A stretch of 64,000 nucleotides of DNA. Source: Paraburkholderia bryophila. GTDB taxonomy: Bacteria > Pseudomonadota > Gammaproteobacteria > Burkholderiales > Burkholderiaceae. Positions 7,188 to 15,826 of this stretch are shown in pieces. The translations under genes and the position numbers were made by a program. A model generated the notes under the pieces. That model had not been told where the DNA came from and made no database searches. It saw nothing but the letters and a program-made list of their open reading frames with translations. Within the stretch, counting starts at the first letter, position 1. Every line of letters begins with the position of its first letter. The stretch covers positions 434,001-498,000 of the forward strand of contig NZ_JACCAS010000001.1 of NCBI RefSeq assembly GCF_013409255.1, in the 5' to 3' direction.

Positions 7188-8489
7188 TTATTCGCTGCTG
7201 GTCCACTCCACGTTCGCACCCACCGAACGCAAATTTTCAACGAAGCGCGGATGCGCGCGGCGGATCGGCAGCGCATTCATGATCTCGGAGCGTCCTTCAA
7301 TACTGGCCGCGACCATCAGCAACGCAATCGCCACGCGGATGATGTACGGGCTTTCGACCCGCGCCGGGCTCAGCGTCAGGCCGCCGAACGTGATCAGCCG
7401 GTGCGGATCGGACAGGAACACGTGCGCGCCGAACTTGGACAGTTCGCTGGTCCATCCCATTGCGCCGTCGTAGACCTTGTTCCAGAACATCGCGCTGCCC
7501 TCGGCCTTCACGCCGAGCGCGACGAAGATCGGCAGCAGATCGACCGGCACATACGGCCACGGCGCGGCTTCGACCTTGGTGAGAATGTTCTGCGTGAACG
7601 GCCGGCGCACCTGCAGCGCGCCGTTGCCATGCGCGCGCGACCAGCCGTCGCGATGCACCACGTCGACGCCGAACTTCGCGAACGTGCGGTCGATCAGCGG
7701 GAACTGCTCGGGCGCCGAGTTCCTGACCGCGATGTCGCCGCCGGTGATCGCGCCCAGCGCGAGAAACGTGGCGATTTCGTGGAAGTCTTCGCTGAAACGG
7801 AACTCGCCGCCGCCCAGGCGCTTGCCGCCCGTCACGCTGAGCCGCGAGGTGCCGATGCCGTCGATGCCCACGCCGAGCATCGCGAGAAAGCGGCAGAACT
7901 CCTGCACGTGCGGCTCGGACGCCGCGTTGGTGAGCGTGGAGGTGCCTTCGGCAGCCGCCGCGCACAGCGCGAAGTTTTCAGTGGTGGTGACCGACGCGTA
8001 GTCGAGCCAGTGATCGTTGGCGGCCATGCGCCGTTCGGTGCGCACGATCAGCGACTCGTCGGTGCGGGTGACGCGAGCGCCGAAACGCTCGAACACCTCG
8101 ACGTGCGGATCGATCTCGCGCACGCCGAGCGTGCAGCCTTTCACATCGCTTTCGAGTCGCGCCACGTTGAAACGCGCGAGCAGCGGCGGCACCAGCATGA
8201 TCGACGAGCGCATCTCCTCGGGCAGCTTGTGCGTGGCCGGATCGAAGGTGGTGGCGTGGTGATGCAGATCGAGCAGCCCGGTCGAGAAATCCACCGACAC
8301 ATCGCTGCCCAGCGCGCGGAAGATGTCGAGGATTTTCTTGACGTCGGTGATCTCCGGCACGCCGATCAGGCGTACCGGTTGGTCGGTGAGGAGGGTAGCG
8401 CAGAGAATCGGCAGAACAGCGTTCTTGTTGGCGGACGGCGTGATTTCGCCGCGTAACGGCAGTCCGCCGTGGACGATCAGGTTGGACAT
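7188..8489 (-). CDS. MurA-family UDP-GlcNAc enolpyruvyl transferase (likely second paralogue)
   Basis: The 433-residue protein has the length and motifs of MurA, which transfers enolpyruvate from PEP to UDP-N-acetylglucosamine at the first committed step of peptidoglycan synthesis. It keeps K22 and N23 (SANKN), the fosfomycin-reactive cysteine C119 in GCTLGVR, and an aspartate in the PVDLLPIF segment. It is not beside the usual division or histidine-operon neighbours of housekeeping murA, so it is probably an extra copy. The N-terminus is strongly MurA-like, while parts of the central domain diverge. It could be a redundant MurA, an enzyme for another UDP-sugar, or a target duplicate linked to the adjacent metabolite cluster. 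The start is ATG with a weak ribosome site. Confidence 0.8.
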   Translation of the reverse strand: MSNLIVHGGLPLRGEITPSANKNAVLPILCATLLTDQPVRLIGVPEITDVKKILDIFRALGSDVSVDFSTGLLDLHHHATTFDPATHKLPEEMRSSIMLVPPLLARFNVARLESDVKGCTLGVREIDPHVEVFERFGARVTRTDESLIVRTERRMAANDHWLDYASVTTTENFALCAAAAEGTSTLTNAASEPHVQEFCRFLAMLGVGIDGIGTSRLSVTGGKRLGGGEFRFSEDFHEIATFLALGAITGGDIAVRNSAPEQFPLIDRTFAKFGVDVVHRDGWSRAHGNGALQVRRPFTQNILTKVEAAPWPYVPVDLLPIFVALGVKAEGSAMFWNKVYDGAMGWTSELSKFGAHVFLSDPHRLITFGGLTLSPARVESPYIIRVAIALLMVAASIEGRSEIMNALPIRRAHPRFVENLRSVGANVEWTSSE

Positions 8490-8564
8490 GTTCGGAAAGC
8501 TTTGAAGAATGAAGACGCGAGGCCGTCATGATGCCATCGCCGGGGCGCGCCTGCTTCAACTATC

Positions 8565-8589
8565 CGCCGGGCCAGAGCATGACCCGGCG
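8565..8589. other. Stem-loop between LysR and MurA-like genes
   Basis: The arms CGCCGGG (8565-8571) and CCCGGCG (8583-8589) form a perfect 7-bp GC-rich stem with an 11-base loop. It sits just after the minus-strand LysR gene. No T-run follows on either strand, so termination is possible but unproven. Confidence 0.35.
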
Positions 8590-8620
8590 AATCGCGCGCC
8601 TGAGCGTTTAGCTTGAGTGC

Positions 8621-9568
8621 TTACACACCCGCCGCCACCGCCGACGAACGCACCTGCGCCGCAGGCAACGCGGCCTCCAGACGCAGAAACTCGATCAGCG
8701 GCTCGAGCAGCTTGTGCCGACGCTCCGGCGCCGTGCGCAGCACGAAGCACCACGACGCCGGTCGCGACAGGTCCGGAAAAAGCCGCATCAGACGGCCGCT
8801 GCGCAGATCCGCTTCGATCAGCGGCAAGCGTCCGAGCGCGATTCCGGCGCCGCCGATCGCCGCGCCGAGCACCTGGCTGAAGCCGCTATAGCGGACGATC
8901 TTGGTGTCGAAATCGCTGGGCAAGCCGAACTGCGCCTTCCAGTTGCGCCACTCGAATTCGGGCGCGTTCTCATGGGTTTCCTGCAGCAGACGGCAGCGGC
9001 ACACCGCCTTCGACGCGAACGGATGCAGTTCCGGCGCGCAGACCGGGAAGACCTCCTCGCGAAACAGCACGAGATCGTCGGCGCGCACTTTGTCGACATG
9101 GATATGCACGATGGCGACATCGACCTCATGGCGGGCGAAGTCCGGATCGCCGTCCAGCGTGATGGCGTTCAGCGGCGTCTCCGGATAGCGTGCCGAAAAT
9201 TCGGCGAGACGGCGCGCGAGCCACATCGACGAAAACGAGCCGTTGGCGGCCACGGTCAGTTTCTTCGGCACGCCCTTGACCTGCGAGCAGGCCTCTTCCA
9301 GCAGCGACAGCGCGTGGCTCACGGCCGGCAGCAGGCTGGCGCCCGCCTCGGTGAGGCCAATGCCGCCGAGGCCCGTGCTGCGTTCGAGCAGCCGTGCGCC
9401 GAGCAGATCTTCGAGGCCGCGGATCTGATGGCTGACCGCGCTGGTCGACACACTCAGCTCAGTCGCCGCGCGGGCGAAGCCACCGAGCCGCACGGTCGCC
9501 TCGAAAGCGCGCAGCGAGGCCAGCGGAGGGATATGCGACTTGGGAGACGTGGAGGACTTGAGGGTCAT
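8621..9568 (-). CDS. LysR-family regulator (GcvA-like)
   Basis: The product has 315 residues. The N-terminal winged helix-turn-helix reads PPLASLRAFEATVRLGGFAR and continues with STSAVSHQIRGLEDLLG. The rest is the substrate-binding-like effector domain. The PPLxxLRAFE opening is typical of the GcvA/AmpR subgroup. I chose the ATG at 9568 because the DNA-binding domain begins about a dozen residues later; the longer upstream reading has no domain support. It is divergent from the CydDC-like exporter with about 110 bp between them, so it may regulate that gene. The effector is unknown. Confidence 0.88.
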   Translation of the reverse strand: MTLKSSTSPKSHIPPLASLRAFEATVRLGGFARAATELSVSTSAVSHQIRGLEDLLGARLLERSTGLGGIGLTEAGASLLPAVSHALSLLEEACSQVKGVPKKLTVAANGSFSSMWLARRLAEFSARYPETPLNAITLDGDPDFARHEVDVAIVHIHVDKVRADDLVLFREEVFPVCAPELHPFASKAVCRCRLLQETHENAPEFEWRNWKAQFGLPSDFDTKIVRYSGFSQVLGAAIGGAGIALGRLPLIEADLRSGRLMRLFPDLSRPASWCFVLRTAPERRHKLLEPLIEFLRLEAALPAAQVRSSAVAAGV

Positions 9569-9681
9569 GCGGGGTATTGTAGGATACTCAACACCCGTTG
9601 AAAAACCATCTTTTGCCTCGCTTCGCGCGCGCCTGTAACGTCGCATCCATCCGATACGACAAGCAATCAAAGGGGGCAGGC

Positions 9682-12600
9682 ATGTATTTCGACGGCAGAT
9701 TATGGGCGATGCTGGCCGGGCTGAGACTACGCGTGGCAGCGGCAGTCGGGCTGGGTCTGATCGCCATGGTGTTCGGCGTGTTGCGCTTCGTGTTCCTCGG
9801 CCGGATGCTCGCGCTCGCGTTCCAGGGCGCGCCGGTGAGCCAGGTCGCGCTGACTGCTGCGGGCGTCGCGGTTTGCGTGCTGTTGCGCGCCGCGCTCGAT
9901 CATCGTCGCGTGGTGGTTGCGCAGCACACGGCGGGGCGCGTGCAAGCGGTGCTGCGGGCGCGACTGTTCGACCGGATCGTTGACCTCGGGCCGGCATGGT
10001 TCGGCGCCGAGCGTACCGGCGGCGTGATGCTGGCTGTGATCGACGGTGTCGAGCAGTTGCAGACCTTCTTCGGCGCGTACGTGCCGCAGTTGATCATCGC
10101 CGCCTGCGCACCGCTGATGATCTTCGCGGTGCTGGCCTGGTGGGACGTGCCGACCGCCGCCGTGCTGCTGGTTGCCGCGCTGGCCACGCTCGGCCTGCCG
10201 ATGCTGGTCCACAACGCCGACAAGCAGGCGGCCATCGCAAGGGCGCGCGCGTTCAAGGCGTTCGGCGAGGAGTTTCTCGACGCGGTCCAGGGCCTGCCCA
10301 CGCTGAAGGCGTTCGGCCAGAGCGGCGCGTTCGCGCAGAAGCTCGCCGAGCGGGCGCGGGCGCTATCCAGCAGCACCTTCTGGGTGCTCGCGCTCGGCTT
10401 GCTGACGCGCTTCTTCACCGATCTCGGCACGGGACTCGGCGCGGCCGCGGCGATTGCCGTCGGCGCGTGGCGGGTGAGCCATGGCGAGATGAGTCTCGAA
10501 GCCTTGCTGATCGTTTTGATGGCGGGCACGGAGGTGTTCCGGCCGTTGCGCGATCTGCGCAACGTGCTGCATCAGGGGATGATCGGGCAATCGGCGGCCT
10601 CCGCCATTCATACGCTGCTGGAGGCCCGCAGCGACGCGCCCGCCACCGGCGCCGCGCAGGTGCCGGATCTCAGTCCGCGTATCACGTTCGAGCAGGTCGG
10701 CTTCAGCTATCCAGGACGTCGCGTGATCGCGCATACCGGTCTGAGCTTCGAGATCGCCGCGGGCGAAACCGTCGGCATCGTGGGGCCGAGCGGCGCGGGC
10801 AAGTCGACGATTCTGCGTCTGTTGTTGCGCCAGCACGATGCGCAGGCCGGCACGATCCGGATTGGCGGACAGGATATCCGCACGCTAGACCCCGACCAGA
10901 TTCGCGGCATGATCGCGATCGTCGCGCAGGACACCACGCTGTTCGACGGCACCATCGCAGACAATCTGCGACTCGGGCGGCACGACGCCGCCGAAGCGGA
11001 CATGATCGCTGCGGCCAAAGCCGCCAATATCCACGATTTCATCCAGGCGCTGCCCGACGGTTACGCCACCCGCATCGGCGAACGCGGAGCGACGCTGTCC
11101 GGCGGGCAACGCCAACGGATCGCGATTGCCCGTGCGCTGTTGCGCGACGCGCCGATTCTCGTGCTCGACGAAGCGCTGTCGGCCGTCGACGCCGAGAACG
11201 AAGCTGTGATCCAGCAGGCGCTAGACCGGCTGATGCGCGGCCGCACCACCTTGATTCTGGCACACCGTTTGTCGAGCGTGATCGGCGCCGATCGGATTCT
11301 GGTGCTGGACCAGGGGCGCGTGGTCGAAAGCGGCAAGCATGCCGAGTTGATCGAGCGTTCAGGTGTCTATCAGCAGTTGATGGGGCCGCAGGTCTCCGCG
11401 CCCGTCGAGCGCTCCACGCTAGCCGCGCCGGCCCGTGCCGCGTCGCGCGCGGCGGGGCCCGAGGAACGCGCGCTCGCCGTCGACGCCGCCGAGATCGGCT
11501 GGGTCGACACGCTGCGCAGCTTGCTGCGTTTCGTGCGGCCATGGCGAACCCAACTGACGCTGACGGTGCTGTGCGGCATCGGCCGGGTGCTGGCGTTTAT
11601 CGGCGTCGGTGCGCTAGGCGCGCTGGTGGTCGCGGGCATCGCGTCGGGGCGGCCGGTCACGACGCTGACCATTGCGCTGCTGATCAGCGCGCCGGTCGCA
11701 GCAACGCTGCACTGGCTGGAGTCGTGGATGGCGCACGCCATGGCGTACCGTCTGCTGTCCGAGATGCGTATTGCGCTGTTCGCGAAGCTCGAACGGCTCG
11801 CGCCCGCGTATTTGTTGCGCCGCCGCTCCGGCGATCTGGTGGCGCTGGCCACCCAGGACGTCGAGACCGTCGAGTATTTCTACGCGCACACCGTGGCGCC
11901 GGCGTTCGTCGCGCTGCTAGTGCCCGCCGCCGTGCTGGCGCTGCTCGCTTGGACGGCGTGGCCGCTCGCGCTGGTGCTGCTGCCGTTTCTCGCGTCGGCC
12001 GGTTTAACGCCGATCCTCGCGCGCGGCAAGATCGACCGTCTGGGCGGTCTCGCGCGTGCCGCGTTGGGACAGGTTGGCGCGCATCTCACGGAGACGATCC
12101 AGGGGCTCGCCGAACTGATCGCGTTCCAGGCCACAGGGCGTCGCCGCGCGGTTTTCCTCGATGATCTCGCCACATACCAGGCGCAGCGTTCGGCGTTGCA
12201 AGACGATTTGTCGCGTCAGAGCGCCGCGTTGGAAGTGGCGACGGGCCTCGGCGGTCTCGCCGTGGCGTTGCTCGGCGCGGTGCTGGCCGCGCGCGGCTGG
12301 TTCGCGCATGAATGGCTGCCGTTGCTGGTGCTGGTTTCCGTGGCGGCCTTCATGCCGGTGGCGGAGATCGGTCAGGTGGCACGCCAGTTGGCCGATACGA
12401 TTGCGTCGACACGCCGCCTGCATGTCGTGGAGTCCGAGCCCGAACCGATCGTGGATGGCGATCAGCCGGTGCCGGCGAACCCATCGGTGCGTTTCGACAC
12501 GGTGAGCTTCGCCTATCCGGGACGTAGCGCAGCAGCGTTGGACGAGGTGAGCTTCGCGGTGCGTCCCGGTAGCACGGTGGCGCTGGTCGGCGCATCGGGC

Positions 12601-13218
12601 GCGGGGAAATCGACGGTCGCGAATCTGTTGCTGCGTTTCTGGGACCCGCAGCAAGGGCGCATCACGTTAGGCGGTGTCGATCTGCGTGAGCTGCACTCCG
12701 ACGGCTTGCGCCGCCACATTGCGCTGGTCGCACAAGACACGTATCTGTTCAACGACACGCTGGAGGCCAACATCCGTCTCGCCGGCCGCGACGTGTCCGA
12801 TGCCGACGTGCGCCGGGCGTTGCAGCGTGCCGCGTTGAGCGACTTTGTGGACAGTCTGCCGGAGGGTCTCGCCACACGCGTGGGCGAGCGTGGCGTGCAG
12901 TTGTCCGGTGGGCAACGTCAGCGGGTAGCGATCGCGCGCGCGTTTCTCAAGGACGCGCCGATCCTGATCATGGACGAAGCGACCTCGCATCTCGACACGA
13001 TCAGCGAACAGCAGATTCGCGCTGCGTTGGAGGAATTGATGTCGCAACGGACGTCGATCATCATCGCGCATCGTCTGTCGACGATTCAGAACGCCGATAC
13101 GATTCTCGTGATGGACGCGGGTCGTGTGGTCGAAGCGGGCAGTCACGAAGAACTGCTGGCCGCGCGCGGCGCGTATGCGCGGCTTGTCGCGAACCAGTCG
13201 TGGATGGTGACCGCGTAG
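9682..13218 (+). CDS. Single-chain CydDC-like ABC exporter (two TMD-NBD halves)
   Basis: The 1178-residue protein contains two complete ABC exporter halves in one chain. The first membrane domain is followed by an ATPase with Walker A GPSGAGKST (about 369) and LSGGQRQR. The second membrane domain is followed by GASGAGKST (about 971) and a second LSGGQRQR with a downstream LIMDEATS. The N-terminal half resembles CydD (for example the VEQLQTFFGAYVPQL segment). CydDC exports cysteine and glutathione to the periplasm and supports cytochrome bd assembly. I chose the ATG at 9682, preceded by AGGGGGCAGG. No cytochrome bd genes are nearby. A methanethiol oxidase gene lies downstream, so a thiol export role is plausible but inferred. 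Confidence 0.82.
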   Translation: MYFDGRLWAMLAGLRLRVAAAVGLGLIAMVFGVLRFVFLGRMLALAFQGAPVSQVALTAAGVAVCVLLRAALDHRRVVVAQHTAGRVQAVLRARLFDRIVDLGPAWFGAERTGGVMLAVIDGVEQLQTFFGAYVPQLIIAACAPLMIFAVLAWWDVPTAAVLLVAALATLGLPMLVHNADKQAAIARARAFKAFGEEFLDAVQGLPTLKAFGQSGAFAQKLAERARALSSSTFWVLALGLLTRFFTDLGTGLGAAAAIAVGAWRVSHGEMSLEALLIVLMAGTEVFRPLRDLRNVLHQGMIGQSAASAIHTLLEARSDAPATGAAQVPDLSPRITFEQVGFSYPGRRVIAHTGLSFEIAAGETVGIVGPSGAGKSTILRLLLRQHDAQAGTIRIGGQDIRTLDPDQIRGMIAIVAQDTTLFDGTIADNLRLGRHDAAEADMIAAAKAANIHDFIQALPDGYATRIGERGATLSGGQRQRIAIARALLRDAPILVLDEALSAVDAENEAVIQQALDRLMRGRTTLILAHRLSSVIGADRILVLDQGRVVESGKHAELIERSGVYQQLMGPQVSAPVERSTLAAPARAASRAAGPEERALAVDAAEIGWVDTLRSLLRFVRPWRTQLTLTVLCGIGRVLAFIGVGALGALVVAGIASGRPVTTLTIALLISAPVAATLHWLESWMAHAMAYRLLSEMRIALFAKLERLAPAYLLRRRSGDLVALATQDVETVEYFYAHTVAPAFVALLVPAAVLALLAWTAWPLALVLLPFLASAGLTPILARGKIDRLGGLARAALGQVGAHLTETIQGLAELIAFQATGRRRAVFLDDLATYQAQRSALQDDLSRQSAALEVATGLGGLAVALLGAVLAARGWFAHEWLPLLVLVSVAAFMPVAEIGQVARQLADTIASTRRLHVVESEPEPIVDGDQPVPANPSVRFDTVSFAYPGRSAAALDEVSFAVRPGSTVALVGASGAGKSTVANLLLRFWDPQQGRITLGGVDLRELHSDGLRRHIALVAQDTYLFNDTLEANIRLAGRDVSDADVRRALQRAALSDFVDSLPEGLATRVGERGVQLSGGQRQRVAIARAFLKDAPILIMDEATSHLDTISEQQIRAALEELMSQRTSIIIAHRLSTIQNADTILVMDAGRVVEAGSHEELLAARGAYARLVANQSWMVTA

Positions 13219-13263
13219 CACGGCTTGAGGCGACCTCGGCGGCCTATCCGTTTTGCTAGTGTC

Positions 13264-13287
13264 CGATACGTGGCGTGGCACGTATCG
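13264..13287. promoter_or_regulatory. Inverted repeat upstream of the methanethiol oxidase gene
   Basis: The arms CGATACGTG (13264-13272) and CACGTATCG (13279-13287) are a perfect 9-bp inverted repeat with a 6-base spacer. It lies 46 bp after the exporter stop and about 155 bp before the SBP56 start. It could be a factor-dependent terminator hairpin or an operator. No T-run follows it directly. Confidence 0.4.
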
Positions 13288-13441
13288 TCACAGTCTTTGC
13301 CGGAATCGGCAAACTTCCGGTTGCTCTCGCCGCCGCCGTGGACTACAAATCTAAACCTGAGCGCGTGCACGACGTGGCGCGCACGGTCAAGATCATCCGG
13401 CATCCAACCTTCCGAATCAGACAGACAAGGAGACTCCCGTC

Positions 13442-14848
13442 ATGGGTATGCGCCCCGATCCCACGTTCTACGCATCGCCGAAACTCGCGATGGAGGCGCC
13501 GCCGGAAGATTACGCGTACACGCTGCTGCTGAGCCCCGATTTCTCGCAACCCGACGCGCTCGCCGTGATCGACGTGAAACCCGGTTCACCCACCTACAGC
13601 CAGGTGGTGCATACGGTGACCATGCCGAACACCGGCGACGAATTTCATCACTTCGGCTGGAATGCGTGCTCGTCGTCGTTGTCGCCGCTAACCGGACATG
13701 CGTTTCTCGAACGGCGCTATCTGATCATTCCGGGGCTGCGTTCTTCGCGCATCTACATTGTGGACACCAAGCCGCATCCCACGCAGGCGCGCATTCACAA
13801 GATCATCGAACCCGAGGAAATTTTCCGCAAAACGGGTTACTCGCGTCCGCACACGGTGCATTGCGGACCCGAAGGGATTTACATCAGCACGCTGGGCGGC
13901 GCGGGCAAAGACGGCACCGACGGGCCGCCGGGCATTTTCATCATGGATTGCGAAACCTTCGAGGTGCTCGGCCGCTGGGAAATCGACCGCGGCATGCAGG
14001 CGAAGCACTACGACTTCTGGTGGAATCTGCCGCGCGACTACATGGTGTCGAGCGAGTGGGCGTTGCCGCCGCAGTTCGAGAATGGGATCGTCCCCGAAGA
14101 TCTGCTTTCCAATCAATACGGGCACCGGGTTCACTTCTGGGATCTGCGCGCCCGGCGCAACGTGCAGACGCTCGACCTCGGCGCGAATCATCAGATGGCG
14201 CTCGAAGTGCGGCCCGCGCACGATCCCAGCCGCGAATACGGGTTCCTCGGCGTAGTGGTCGACACGACCAATCTGGAAGGGTCGATCTGGACCTGGTGGC
14301 GCGAAGGCGGGCAGTTCCACATTGAAAAGACCGCGACCATTCCGGCCGAACCTGCCGCCGCGGAATTGTTGCCGCCGCTGCTGCAAGGCTTCGGCGCGGT
14401 GCCGCCGCTCGTCACCGACATCGACCTGTCGATCGACGACAAATTCCTCTACGTCGCCTGCTGGGGCACCGGCGAATTGCGCCAGTACGATGTGACCGAA
14501 CCGCGCAAGCCGAAGCTGACCGGCTCGGTGCATATCGGCGGCATCGTGCGGCGCACGCCGCATGCGAACGGCAAGACGTTCGGCGGCGGTCCGCAGATGA
14601 TCGAGATCAGCCGCGACGGCAAGCGCGTCTACTGGACCAACTCGCTGTATTCGACGTGGGACGACCAGTTTTATCCCGAAGGCGTACCGGCCGCCAAGGT
14701 CATGGCGCATGCGGAGCCGGGCGGCGGCCTCACGCTGGACAAGGAGTTTTGGGTCACGTTTCCCGACGGCTACCGGTCGCATCAGATCCGGCTGGAAGGC
14801 GGCGACTGTTCGACCGATTCGTTCTGTTATCCGTCGGTGGGCAGTTGA
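13442..14848 (+). CDS. Selenium-binding protein 56 family / methanethiol oxidase
   Basis: The 468-residue protein matches the SBP56/SELENBP1 family along its whole length, including HHFGWNACSS (69-78), KIIEPEEIF, YDFWWNLPRDYMVSSEWA, LSIDDKFLYVACWGTGELRQYD, GGPQMIEIS and the GGDCSTDSF tail. The family oxidises methanethiol to formaldehyde, hydrogen sulfide and hydrogen peroxide. C76 matches the first cysteine of the human CSSC motif, but the second is serine (CSSS). There is no signal peptide, whereas characterised bacterial MtoX enzymes are periplasmic. AAGGAG lies upstream of the ATG. A membrane protein gene overlaps its stop. Confidence 0.88.
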   Translation: MGMRPDPTFYASPKLAMEAPPEDYAYTLLLSPDFSQPDALAVIDVKPGSPTYSQVVHTVTMPNTGDEFHHFGWNACSSSLSPLTGHAFLERRYLIIPGLRSSRIYIVDTKPHPTQARIHKIIEPEEIFRKTGYSRPHTVHCGPEGIYISTLGGAGKDGTDGPPGIFIMDCETFEVLGRWEIDRGMQAKHYDFWWNLPRDYMVSSEWALPPQFENGIVPEDLLSNQYGHRVHFWDLRARRNVQTLDLGANHQMALEVRPAHDPSREYGFLGVVVDTTNLEGSIWTWWREGGQFHIEKTATIPAEPAAAELLPPLLQGFGAVPPLVTDIDLSIDDKFLYVACWGTGELRQYDVTEPRKPKLTGSVHIGGIVRRTPHANGKTFGGGPQMIEISRDGKRVYWTNSLYSTWDDQFYPEGVPAAKVMAHAEPGGGLTLDKEFWVTFPDGYRSHQIRLEGGDCSTDSFCYPSVGS

Positions 14849-15525
14849 TCGGCGCAGGTTGGTCGCAGACCGGTCTGTGGCTGGCGGTTCTCGCGAGCGG
14901 CCTCTATCACGGGCTCAACCCGGCCATGGGATGGCCGCTCGCGGTGTCGAGCGGTTTGATGCAACGACGCGCGCGGGCACTCGCCGGCGCGCTGCTTTAT
15001 CTGGCGGCGGGACACGTGCTGGCCATGCTCACGGTGATGATGCCGTTCGCGATGCTGGCGGTTCTGCTCGCGTGGCAGCGTGAGATCCAGGCCGGGGCGA
15101 GCGTGCTCGTGATCGGCTTCGGCGTGTGGCTGCTGATCCAGCGACGTCATCCGCGCTTACTCGCGCGGATTCCGCCGTCGCGGCTTGCGCTGTGGTCGTT
15201 CGCCGTGGCCATTGCGCACGGCGCGGGGCTGATGCTCGTGCCGGTTTACCTCGGACTGTGCCGCTCGTACGGCATGGATCACGCGCATCGGGCCGCGCAG
15301 ACGCTGATCGATGCGAATCTGCAGATGGCGTTACTCGTTTCCGCCGTGCATGCCACCGCGATGATGGCGGCCGGTGGTCTGCTGGCGTGGTTGGTTTACC
15401 GCTACCTCGGCCTGAAATTCGTGTCGCGCAGCTGGTTCAATCTGGATACGGTCTGGGCCGTGAGCCTTGTGCTTGTCGGCATGCTTTCGCTGGCGCTGAT
15501 CGCGGTCGACGGTTTCAGGCTGTGA
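14845..15525 (+). CDS. Multi-pass membrane protein coupled to methanethiol oxidase
   Basis: About 226 residues with roughly six hydrophobic segments. Motifs include YHGLNPAMGWPLAVS near the N-terminus and AHGAGLMLVPVYLGL in the middle, features I associate with uncharacterised permeases of proteobacteria. The likely start is TTG at 14845, which overlaps the SBP56 stop as TTGA; upstream residues in this frame are a shadow of SBP56. The overlap implies translational coupling. It may move a substrate, product or metal for the oxidase, but no transport class can be assigned with confidence. Confidence 0.72.
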   Translation: MIGAGWSQTGLWLAVLASGLYHGLNPAMGWPLAVSSGLMQRRARALAGALLYLAAGHVLAMLTVMMPFAMLAVLLAWQREIQAGASVLVIGFGVWLLIQRRHPRLLARIPPSRLALWSFAVAIAHGAGLMLVPVYLGLCRSYGMDHAHRAAQTLIDANLQMALLVSAVHATAMMAAGGLLAWLVYRYLGLKFVSRSWFNLDTVWAVSLVLVGMLSLALIAVDGFRL

Positions 15526-15826
15526 GCGCTGCGGCTGCGACTGTGCTTGCGATTTCCGGCAGGGCCTGGAGATACAGCCAGGGAAAAATGCCGCGATCGT
15601 GGCCGTCGCTAAAGACCAGTTGCACGCCGTAACCCATCGGTTGGATTGTGGTTACAACCACATCTTTCGCGTGCGCGGTTTCACCGCCCGCGATACGCAC
15701 ACGACGGCATCCCGCGCACGGACATGCGTTGCGCAACGTGCGGTGTGCGATCCGCTGCGCGGCCCCGCCGGGCCAATGCAAAATCATGGCGTCGGCATTC
15801 AGTTCGACGCGGTTCGGTAGGTTCAT
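15515..15826 (-). CDS. DUF971 domain protein
   Basis: The 103-residue protein matches DUF971, the small domain also found at the N-terminus of gamma-butyrobetaine hydroxylases. Typical features are LRNACPCAGCR (31-41) with its cysteine cluster, and FSDGHDRGIFPWLYL. The domain is thought to bind metal and is often linked to Fe-S proteins. The start overlaps the stop of the HEAT-repeat gene (ATGA), so it is the last gene of the flavoprotein/ferredoxin operon. Its 3' end overlaps the convergent membrane protein gene by 11 bp. Confidence 0.8.
   Translation of the reverse strand: MNLPNRVELNADAMILHWPGGAAQRIAHRTLRNACPCAGCRRVRIAGGETAHAKDVVVTTIQPMGYGVQLVFSDGHDRGIFPWLYLQALPEIASTVAAAALTA

Noticed and set aside
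7044..8456. 470-codon plus-strand frame opposite the MurA-like gene
   Set aside because: No motifs; the minus strand encodes a full-length MurA-family protein.
9996..12164. 722-codon plus-strand frame inside the CydDC-like exporter
   Set aside because: Arginine-rich shadow in another frame of a gene with complete ABC motifs.
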